This document shows positions 1-4,843 of a stretch of 8,180 bases of DNA, piece by piece; the first letter of the stretch is position 1; the number at the start of each line of letters is the position of its first letter. The notes under the pieces are model-generated. The model was not told the DNA's origin and made no database searches. It saw only the letters and a list, made by a program, of their open reading frames with translations. Position numbers and translations under genes: made by a program. Source of the stretch: Candidatus Uhrbacteria bacterium (lineage in GTDB: Bacteria; Patescibacteriota; Patescibacteriia; UBA9934); the NCBI GenBank assembly GCA_903891735.1, contig CAITFQ010000023.1:1-8180 (forward strand), in the 5' to 3' direction.

Positions 1-1
1 A

Positions 2-1819
2 CTAGTCCAAGCGACCTTCCCCGAATATGTCGGCAAAATGAAGGTCGAATTTTTCCGTGGCCAAGTCAACGACGACGGTACCATCGAACCAGGCCACACC
101 CGCGTCGTGCTCGACCTCACCGCCGAAGGCAAAGGCATTGTCGTTCTCGAGGGCGACGCTCCACACCACGAGACATCAGCTAAAGACATCGCCAAGCACC
201 AAAAAATTGCCATGTACGAAGCTACCGGTACGGCCGTCAAAAGTATCGCCGTCAAAGAGGGCATTACTACTTGGGCCAAGGAACGCGCCGCACACAAGCC
301 TGAATTACAGCAAGCAGCTCGCGCTGACGCCAAGAAAGCTAAAAACATTGATCGCGTAGCCAAGCTCGCTTACGATCTACACGAGGCCTTGGCCGACGAC
401 ACCATCAACGCCAATCCTCCGGCCACCGCCCACTACACCGACGGCCGCGCACACATGGACGTCAGCCCGAAGAAGGTTGTCGGCTCCTACGCTCACTCCG
501 CCGAAGATTTCAAGGACGCCATCGAACTCACCATCACCCACAATTCGGCAAAGCCTACTATGACGCTGGCGAACATGGATCTCGCCTTTACCACTAAGCC
601 GGGTTTCGTTGACCTCGCTGCTTTTAGTACTTACGATTCCCAGGCTCTTGAGGCTATCTTAGCCAAGCGTCGAGCTAGGGCACCAGCTCCTGGCGAGCGA
701 GGTCAGAAGTCAACAGATCCAGTCGTTATTAACTCTCAACTAGGAATATTAACTAAGTCTTTTAAGAAATACGGACCAATCGCTTGGGACTTACAGAGTC
801 AAGACCTGCCACCTATTCAAGACATTCCTACCTCTTCTATCGAGATGGATATAGAGACCCAAATATCAAACGGGTTAGCGGATATTGCTTGGGATAAAGA
901 TTCAAGATTGGTTGTTCGTATAAAATCAGGCCAAGGAGTTAACGAAGAAATAGCTGGCGGTCAGAATTTAAATGAAGCTATCAAAAGAGGACTATCAGCA
1001 ATCACTATTATGGGTGATCTGTCAGGAGACTACTCATTGTCAGATCTCAACCTTAGAAACTCTAAACTCAAATCATTAAATCTCGTGGGCGTTGACGTTG
1101 GCGACCTGTCGGGTTTGACAGTCGATAATCTTGATTGGACAAAGACTATGGGCTTTAAAGGTGGGAGTTTGGCTAACGTCCGGGCTCATCGGGCAAGCCT
1201 TTACTTTGGTATAAATTCAGCCGAACAGCCGGGACTGCGTCTAAAGAATGCTCTCGATTTCGATGGCAGCATCTTCTTCAGTGCTGGCATGAATGGCCGA
1301 GGCGTCGATGATCACTTTGAGGTCGATATTTTAAGATTGAATGCCGACATGGATCAACGGGTCGTCATACAGCCAGGCTCTTTCAGCGGTATGCGCTTCA
1401 ATACCCTAGCTATCGATTCTGATATCTTATTAGAGGGGAATGCCCTAGAAAATGCTAACATCGGCACGTTAATTATTGACCCAGGCGAGACTGCACCGAG
1501 CGACATGATGGCCAGCCCAGTAGCCGCTACTGGGCACATTGATCGTGTAGTCATTATTAAGCGTCAAGAAGTATTGCTTAACAGACAGGGCACTGACGAT
1601 TTAAATAAAGCTGTGCAGCACGGTGGAGACAAGTCAGTTATAGCTCTAACCATGGACGACGTAGAGCTAGGTATGTTCAAGGAAAACTCTAAGCTAACGG
1701 CTCCAATTTACGTAGTCGGTGATCAATTATGGCAGTCGTTAATTGAGAAATACGGCGAAGAACAACTTATTCCAGATGATGTCCTGGCGTCCAAAGCCTA
1801 CTTAATAAACCGCGACTAG
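2..1819 (+). CDS. Large hypothetical protein, mosaic composition, 5' end possibly outside window
   Basis: I do not recognise this protein. From the ATG at 38 it is 593 residues, but the frame is open to the left edge and bases 2-37 read as ordinary protein, so the true start may lie upstream. No Shine-Dalgarno precedes position 38. There is no signal peptide or membrane segment. Residues 1-40 look like beta strands, 85-120 are Ala/Lys-rich and probably helical, and about 211-226 form a basic Pro/Ala linker. From about 290 on, hydrophobic residues recur at short intervals, and 331-365 has an irregular pentapeptide-like run rich in Leu-Asn and Leu-Ser. Two segments resemble each other: 292-346 and 504-556, both with Asp/Asn-Leu-Asn-(Glu/Lys)-Ala and ending Asn-Ser-Lys-Leu. 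The first 210 codons favour C-ending codons, as in the rest of the window; from about base 670 AGG, ATA, TTA, CTA and GGA codons become common. That suggests a fusion or a recently acquired 3' part. Existence as a gene is fairly certain; function is unknown. Confidence 0.8.
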   Translation, partial: LVQATFPEYVGKMKVEFFRGQVNDDGTIEPGHTRVVLDLTAEGKGIVVLEGDAPHHETSAKDIAKHQKIAMYEATGTAVKSIAVKEGITTWAKERAAHKPELQQAARADAKKAKNIDRVAKLAYDLHEALADDTINANPPATAHYTDGRAHMDVSPKKVVGSYAHSAEDFKDAIELTITHNSAKPTMTLANMDLAFTTKPGFVDLAAFSTYDSQALEAILAKRRARAPAPGERGQKSTDPVVINSQLGILTKSFKKYGPIAWDLQSQDLPPIQDIPTSSIEMDIETQISNGLADIAWDKDSRLVVRIKSGQGVNEEIAGGQNLNEAIKRGLSAITIMGDLSGDYSLSDLNLRNSKLKSLNLVGVDVGDLSGLTVDNLDWTKTMGFKGGSLANVRAHRASLYFGINSAEQPGLRLKNALDFDGSIFFSAGMNGRGVDDHFEVDILRLNADMDQRVVIQPGSFSGMRFNTLAIDSDILLEGNALENANIGTLIIDPGETAPSDMMASPVAATGHIDRVVIIKRQEVLLNRQGTDDLNKAVQHGGDKSVIALTMDDVELGMFKENSKLTAPIYVVGDQLWQSLIEKYGEEQLIPDDVLASKAYLINRD

Positions 1820-1848
1820 TCGCCAACTTGCTATTTTTGGCTAACTAG
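1816..1848 (+). other. Imperfect inverted repeat at the end of the large hypothetical gene
   Basis: CTAGT-c-GCCAA at 1816-1826 can pair with TTGGC-ta-ACTAG at 1837-1848 around a 10-nt loop, giving 10 base pairs with a small internal loop. It includes the TAG stop at 1817-1819. It lacks a U-tract after the stem, so it is a poor intrinsic terminator. It overlaps a possible promoter for the next gene. It may be chance. Confidence 0.25.
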
Positions 1849-1878
1849 CGTATGGTTCGCGAATTCTAGTCTTATCTT
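1828..1878 (+). promoter_or_regulatory. Possible promoter region of the CxxC-x17-CxxC gene
   Basis: Two alternatives are visible. The first is TTGCTA (1828-1833), a 17-bp spacer and TATGGT (1851-1856), each box 4/6 to the sigma-70 consensus, giving a leader of about 25 nt without a Shine-Dalgarno. The second is TATCTT (1873-1878), ending exactly 9 nt before the ATG and lacking a good -35, which would give a leaderless message. The second matches the spacing seen before the helicase and ABC-F genes. Neither is strong. Confidence 0.3.
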
Positions 1879-1887
1879 AGCAAAAAT

Positions 1888-2364
1888 ATGTTCGGCAAAA
1901 AGTTCGGTGGCAGCAAGGGAGGATACAAGCCAGGTGGCAAACCAGGCTATAAACCAGGCGGTAAGCCCGGGTTTGCCCCACGTGGCGAGGACCGCGGCCC
2001 GGTCACTATGCACAGCGCTACTTGCTCCAAGTGCGGTAACCACTGCGAAGTTCCTTTCAAGCCAAACGGCAAGAAGCCCATCTTCTGCACCAACTGTTTT
2101 GTCCGCGACGATGGCGAACAGCGTGAGCCAGGTGCTTTCGGCAACTCTCGTCGTGAACCAGGCGCCTTCGGCAACGAGCGCCGCGAACGCGGCAGCTTCG
2201 GCGACCGCCCAAGCAACAGCCGCCGCGAAGACTACGGCAATAAGCCCAAGTACGAGAGCCGCCCACACGAGGACAACAGCGCTCAGCTCAAGCAGATCAA
2301 CGCCAAGCTCGACCTCATCTTGAAAGCAATTTCCGGCGCTGCGATCGAGGACGACGAATTATAG
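1888..2364 (+). CDS. CxxC-x17-CxxC zinc-ribbon protein with low-complexity tails
   Basis: A 158-residue basic protein. Residues 46-49 (CSKC) and 67-70 (CTNC) are two cysteine pairs separated by exactly 17 residues, the hallmark of the CxxC-x17-CxxC family that is widespread in Patescibacteria and is expected to bind one zinc ion. Ahead of it, 1-32 is a Gly/Lys/Pro-rich tail with two copies of YKPGGKPG (13-20, 21-28). Behind it are three 10-residue repeats (79-108) built on R-E-P-G-A-F-G-N, then an Arg/Asp/Tyr-rich stretch. The C-terminus (131-150) is a short amphipathic helix with Leu/Ile heptad spacing, then an acidic end. The layout resembles RNA-binding or condensate-forming proteins: basic disordered Gly/Arg/Phe tails, zinc knuckle, oligomerisation helix. 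That role is inferred; no biochemical function is established for the family as far as I know. There is no Shine-Dalgarno before the ATG. Transcription should end at the hairpin at 2429-2454. Confidence 0.9.
   Translation: MFGKKFGGSKGGYKPGGKPGYKPGGKPGFAPRGEDRGPVTMHSATCSKCGNHCEVPFKPNGKKPIFCTNCFVRDDGEQREPGAFGNSRREPGAFGNERRERGSFGDRPSNSRREDYGNKPKYESRPHEDNSAQLKQINAKLDLILKAISGAAIEDDEL
1924..1971 (+). repeat. Two 24-bp in-frame repeats encoding YKPGGKPG
   Basis: Two tandem units at 1924-1947 and 1948-1971 encode the identical octapeptide YKPGGKPG. The DNA copies differ mainly at third positions (for example aag/aaa and ggt/ggc), so the peptide has been kept while the DNA drifted. Confidence 0.8.
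2122..2211 (+). repeat. Three 30-bp in-frame repeats encoding an R-E-P-G-A-F-G-N decapeptide
   Basis: Residues 79-88, 89-98 and 99-108 read REPGAFGNSR-type (preceded by Gln rather than Arg in copy 1), REPGAFGNER and RERGSFGDRP. The period is exactly 10 residues. The third copy is the most diverged, with conservative changes (Pro to Arg, Ala to Ser, Asn to Asp). Confidence 0.8.
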
Positions 2365-2390
2365 GTCCAAGTTGTCCTATCGGACTGACT

Positions 2391-2424
2391 AAAAACAAAA
2401 CCACCCCGACAAGATCGGGGGGTT
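2391..2424 (-). terminator. Intrinsic terminator of the minus-strand membrane-protein gene
   Basis: AACC-a-CCCCGA (2399-2409) pairs with TCGGGGGGTT (2415-2424): 10 base pairs with one bulged A and a 5-nt loop. On the minus strand the stem is followed by a T-rich run (TTGTTTTT, complement of 2391-2398). On the plus strand no T-run follows it, so it mainly serves the minus-strand gene ending at 2456. Confidence 0.75.
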
Positions 2425-2428
2425 GAGA

Positions 2429-2454
2429 ACGGCGCCTTAGTGGGCGTCGTTTTT
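2429..2454 (+). terminator. Intrinsic terminator of the CxxC-x17-CxxC gene
   Basis: ACGGCGCC (2429-2436) pairs with GGCGTCGT (2443-2450), 8 base pairs including one G-U, with a 6-nt loop and then TTTTT (2450-2454). It lies 65 nt after the TAG of the zinc-ribbon gene and abuts the stop codon of the convergent gene. Confidence 0.75.
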
Positions 2455-2455
2455 G

Positions 2456-2836
2456 TCACTTCTGGTCGGCGTCGATGACCTCGAGTTCGTGGTTGGGGAT
2501 GATACCCAGTCGCCGGTTGAGGCGCTTGAGCAACTCCCAGCTACAAGCCAGTGGCAACGGTCCGCCGATGAACAGCAGGATCGTGTCGACCACGGTGTCC
2601 ATGGCGTTGGCCGCGAACCACGGGCCGATGAACGGAACGACGTTGGCCGCGAGTGCCAAGGTCTGGACCACGCCGTTCTCGACGATCTGCTCGCCTGGCC
2701 AGGTCAGGACAACCAAGCAGAGCCAGAAGGAGTGACGAACGCGGATCTGCTCGTGGAGCCAGACCAGCGCGCGGGGGAGAAGGTGATGCTTGAGAGCCAG
2801 GTTCAGGTCGGTCTTGTTGGTGGCGTTATTGCCCAT
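2456..2836 (-). CDS. Small predicted membrane protein, unknown function
   Basis: A 126-residue protein that I cannot assign to a family. After a basic, soluble N-terminus (1-35), there are hydrophobic stretches at about 36-47, 56-78 (with V-V-P-F-I-G-P-W) and 80-100 (with I-L-L-F-I-G-G-P-L-P-L), then a basic amphipathic segment (101-110) and an acidic tail. Two to three membrane passes are likely. Helical segments joined by Pro/Gly turns and bounded by charged ends suggest a small inner-membrane protein. The start is well supported: GGGAGG lies 5 nt before the ATG, and a near-consensus promoter lies about 60 nt upstream. It ends in TGA and converges on the zinc-ribbon gene across two hairpins. 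It is divergent from the helicase. A longer open frame on the opposite strand is a shadow (see rejected items). Confidence 0.8.
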   Translation of the reverse strand: MGNNATNKTDLNLALKHHLLPRALVWLHEQIRVRHSFWLCLVVLTWPGEQIVENGVVQTLALAANVVPFIGPWFAANAMDTVVDTILLFIGGPLPLACSWELLKRLNRRLGIIPNHELEVIDADQK

Positions 2837-2841
2837 GGAAA

Positions 2842-2847
2842 CCTCCC
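2842..2847 (-). promoter_or_regulatory. Strong Shine-Dalgarno of the small membrane-protein gene
   Basis: GGGAGG on the minus strand lies 5 nt upstream of the ATG at 2836-2834. It is the only clear Shine-Dalgarno before any of the full-length genes here, and it settles both the strand and the start of this gene. Confidence 0.85.
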
Positions 2848-2893
2848 TAAAAAGCTCATTTTAAGCATTTTAGGCAGGCTTCCTGGACAACTC

Positions 2894-2922
2894 ATTATAG
2901 CACAAAATCGACCTTTTGTCCA
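2894..2922 (-). promoter_or_regulatory. Near-consensus sigma-70 promoter with extended -10 for the small membrane protein
   Basis: Reading the minus strand: TGGACA (5/6 to the -35 consensus, 2922-2917), a 17-bp spacer, then TATAAT (perfect -10, 2899-2894) preceded by TGC, which supplies the extended -10 TG. The predicted start is near 2887, giving a leader of about 50 nt that contains the Shine-Dalgarno. It is the strongest promoter in the window. Confidence 0.85.
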
Positions 2923-2928
2923 CTGTGT

Positions 2929-2934
2929 TACAAT
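2929..2934 (+). promoter_or_regulatory. Probable extended -10 promoter giving a leaderless helicase transcript
   Basis: TACAAT (5/6), preceded by TGT (extended -10), ends 9 nt before the helicase ATG. Transcription would begin within a few bases of the ATG, and no Shine-Dalgarno exists. The -35 position holds nothing convincing. The box lies only 6 bp from the -35 box of the opposing minus-strand promoter. Confidence 0.5.
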
Positions 2935-2943
2935 ACCCCCACT

Positions 2944-4635
2944 ATGCTGCAAACCGACGCGCTCGCTATCCTCAAAACCGGCCGTAACGTCTTTTTGACC
3001 GGTCAGCCGGGCGCCGGTAAAAGCCACACCGTCAACCGTTATGTCGCCTATTTGCGCAGCTGCGGCGTCGAACCGGCCATTACGGCGTCGACCGGCATTG
3101 CGGCCACCCACATCGGCGGCCTCACTATCCACTCCTGGGCTGGCATTGGCATCAACAAGTCGCTCTCCCGCGAACAGCTAAACGGCATGCTCGGCCTCGA
3201 TCGTTTGGTCAAACGGATCAATGCCACCTCAGTTCTCATCATCGACGAAATCTCCATGCTCAGCGGCAATACCCTCAACTTGGTCGACCAAGTCTGCCAA
3301 GCCCTCCGTAAATCCATGCAACCCTTCGGCGGCCTCCAGGTTGTCTTCGTCGGCGACTTTTTCCAGCTGCCGCCAGTTTCGCGCCAAGACGAGCCCTTGC
3401 CCCAATTCGCCTTCATGAGCGACGCTTGGCAGCACGCCGCGCCGACCGTCTGCTACCTAAGCGAACAGCATCGCCAAGAGGACGACGTCTTCTTAAACGT
3501 ACTCTCGGCCTTGCGCCAAGGCACCATGGACGAGGATCACTTGCGTCACCTCCAAGCTCGCCAAGTCGCCCGCGACGAATCGCTCGACATCACGACGCTT
3601 TTCCCACACAACGCCGACGTCGACCGCATCAACAACACGCACCTCGCCAAACTGCTCACCAAAGAACACACCTACACCATGGCCGGCCACGGTGCGCCAC
3701 CCCTCATCGAGCAACTCAAACGCGGCTGCCTGTCACCCGAAAAACTGGTGCTCAAAGTCGGCGCTCGCGTCATGTTCACCAAAAATCATTTCGACGAAGG
3801 CTTCGTTAACGGCACCACCGGCGTCGTTAAAGACTTTGCCCACGACACCAAATACCCCATTGTCGAACTTCGTTCCGGTCGCCGCATCGCTGTCACGCCC
3901 GACACCTGGAGCATCGACCCAGAAGGGAAGCCGCTGGCCAGCGTCATCCAGTTACCGTTACGTCTCGCCTGGGCCATGACCGTCCACAAGAGCCAAGGCA
4001 TGTCGCTCGACGCCGCTTACGTCGACCTCGGTCAAGCTTTCGCTTACGGCCAGGGCTACGTTGCCTTGTCTCGCGTCCGTACTCTCGCTGGCCTGTACCT
4101 CGGCGGCCTCAACGCCCGTGCCCTCGAAGTCGACGAGAACGTCCTGGCTGCCGACGCCGGCTTCCTCGACTCCAGCAACGCCGCCGAAGCTGAGCTGCTC
4201 GAACTTAACGCGGCCGACTTGCTCGCTCAGCACGAAGCCTTCGTGGCCAACGCTGGCGGTACCACCGCGGCCTTCAAACTCTTCGGTGACAAAGCGCCGC
4301 GCATCAAAAAAGCCAAGAAGGTTAAGGAGCCCAAGTGGCAAAAAACCTTTGATCTCATCCTCGCCAAGAAAACCATCGACGAAATCTGCGCTACGCTCGA
4401 CCGCAAGCCGAGCACCATCATGGACCACGTCGACGACCTACTCGCCCTCAAAAAAATCGTCGTCACCGACCTTGCCCACTTACTCCAACTCCCCGGTATC
4501 AACGAAATCCACCAAGCCTACCAAGCCGGCCTCAAACCAGAATTCCTCAAGCCTGCCTACGAACACTTCAACGGCTTTTACGGTTACGACCTGATTCGTT
4601 TAGCTCGAATCCTGTACGCACCTCAGGCCCAGTAG
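2944..4635 (+). CDS. PIF1-like superfamily 1B DNA helicase with C-terminal helix-turn-helix domain
   Basis: A 563-residue ATP-dependent 5'-3' DNA helicase of the PIF1/RecD-like group, expected to act on replication barriers, R-loops or G-quadruplexes and in recombination. Motifs appear in order: Walker A GQPGAGKS (20-27), motif Ia around TASTGIAATHIGG (48-59), Walker B DEISM (101-105), motif III FVGDFFQLPPV (135-145), SEQHRQ (173-178), the NGTTGVV beta-barrel segment (289-295), motif V TVHKSQGMSLD (346-356) and motif VI YVALSRVRTLAGLYL (372-386). After a Lys-rich linker (452-464), residues 465-515 look like the winged-helix/HTH domain found at the C-terminus of some bacterial PIF1 and RecQ helicases (HTH_40 type): TIDEICATL, then a recognition-like helix. 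The start at 2944 fits the family, whose Walker A lies about 20 residues in. No partner gene lies in the same operon, and the 208-bp gap after it suggests a separate unit. The family assignment is firm; the cellular role is inferred. Confidence 0.95.
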   Translation: MLQTDALAILKTGRNVFLTGQPGAGKSHTVNRYVAYLRSCGVEPAITASTGIAATHIGGLTIHSWAGIGINKSLSREQLNGMLGLDRLVKRINATSVLIIDEISMLSGNTLNLVDQVCQALRKSMQPFGGLQVVFVGDFFQLPPVSRQDEPLPQFAFMSDAWQHAAPTVCYLSEQHRQEDDVFLNVLSALRQGTMDEDHLRHLQARQVARDESLDITTLFPHNADVDRINNTHLAKLLTKEHTYTMAGHGAPPLIEQLKRGCLSPEKLVLKVGARVMFTKNHFDEGFVNGTTGVVKDFAHDTKYPIVELRSGRRIAVTPDTWSIDPEGKPLASVIQLPLRLAWAMTVHKSQGMSLDAAYVDLGQAFAYGQGYVALSRVRTLAGLYLGGLNARALEVDENVLAADAGFLDSSNAAEAELLELNAADLLAQHEAFVANAGGTTAAFKLFGDKAPRIKKAKKVKEPKWQKTFDLILAKKTIDEICATLDRKPSTIMDHVDDLLALKKIVVTDLAHLLQLPGINEIHQAYQAGLKPEFLKPAYEHFNGFYGYDLIRLARILYAPQAQ

Positions 4636-4666
4636 TCAGCGAAGACGAGTGGTGTGTCACTTTCGT

Positions 4667-4742
4667 CGACCGAGGTGAGCGCATTTATATGTCGACAATT
4701 CACCCAAGTAATAATTGTCGATCGTCTAAATGCCCGACCGAG
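4667..4742. repeat. 8-bp direct repeat CGACCGAG flanking the inner palindrome
   Basis: CGACCGAG occurs at 4667-4674 and again at 4735-4742, enclosing 60 bp that is almost entirely the inner palindrome. The arrangement is what a target-site duplication around a tiny palindromic insertion would look like, but it could equally be chance in a short GC-rich stretch. Confidence 0.45.
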
Positions 4743-4745
4743 TAA
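4689..4745 (+). CDS. Possible 18-codon leader peptide upstream of the ABC-F gene
   Basis: ATG at 4689 to TAA at 4743-4745 encodes MSTIHPSNNCRSSKCPTE. A GAGGTG at 4672-4677 could act as a Shine-Dalgarno, though the 11-nt spacing is longer than ideal. The frame begins in the left arm of the inner hairpin and ends just before the right arm of the outer stem, so a translating ribosome would open the structure. Some ABC-F antibiotic-resistance genes are controlled by leader-peptide attenuation of this kind. The ORF is short enough to occur by chance. Confidence 0.2.
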   Translation: MSTIHPSNNCRSSKCPTE

Positions 4746-4828
4746 GAAAGTGACCACCCGAGTCTCGCGCTGACGGAAGCTTGCATTTTATTTAGTTTTG
4801 TGTTTTACTACAGCCATTTTTCGCGTTT

Positions 4829-4834
4829 CATAAG
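4829..4834 (+). promoter_or_regulatory. Weak -10-like box before the ABC-F gene
   Basis: CATAAG (4/6 to TATAAT) ends exactly 9 nt before the ATG, the same spacing as before the helicase and zinc-ribbon genes. No Shine-Dalgarno and no clear -35 are visible in the AT-rich stretch 4780-4843. Alone it would not be convincing. If it is used, the transcript is leaderless and excludes the upstream hairpin. Confidence 0.25.
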
Positions 4835-4843
4835 TAATCCATT

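Larger units (their letters stand above)
4649..4757 (+). other. Nested palindromic structure between the helicase and ABC-F genes
   Basis: There are two concentric stems. Outer: GTGG (4649-4652), a TGTG bulge, then TCACTTTC (4657-4664) pairs with GAAAGTGACCAC (4746-4757), 12 base pairs. Inner: 4681-4700 pairs with 4713-4733 around a 12-nt loop, made of a perfect 9-bp block TCGACAATT / AATTGTCGA next to the loop and a 7-bp block GCATTTA / TAAATGC at the base, with two mismatches and one bulge between. No U-tract follows the stems, so it is not a textbook intrinsic terminator. It could be a structured 5' leader or attenuator for the ABC-F gene, a 3' end structure for the helicase mRNA, or a small palindromic mobile element. 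Confidence 0.6.

Noticed and set aside
3..41. Upstream gene ending in an ATGA overlap with the large hypothetical gene
   Set aside because: A TGA at 39-41 does overlap the ATG at 38, but the same frame has a TAG at 3-5, leaving at most 11 codons.
1924..2211. CRISPR-like or satellite DNA repeats
   Set aside because: The repeats are in frame, differ mostly at third codon positions and have no spacers; they are protein repeats.
1831..2268. 145-codon minus-strand frame opposite the zinc-ribbon gene
   Set aside because: Its Ala/Val/Trp-rich product is the complement of the GC-rich repetitive plus-strand coding sequence. It has no promoter or Shine-Dalgarno, and the plus-strand frame carries the clear CxxC-x17-CxxC motif.
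2453..2998. 181-codon open frame on the plus strand opposite the small membrane-protein gene
   Set aside because: It is longer than the minus-strand gene, but its start lies just after a terminator, it has no ribosome binding site, and it runs into the helicase start in another frame. The minus-strand frame has a near-consensus promoter, GGGAGG, and coherent hydrophobic segments.
3958..4428. 156-codon minus-strand frame inside the helicase gene
   Set aside because: It lies opposite helicase motifs V and VI, which fix the coding strand, and its composition is that of a complement shadow.
4636..4843. tRNA or other classical RNA gene in the helicase to ABC-F gap
   Set aside because: The palindrome does not form a cloverleaf, lacks the T-loop GTTCGA-type signature and has no CCA end; it was kept only as an unassigned structure.
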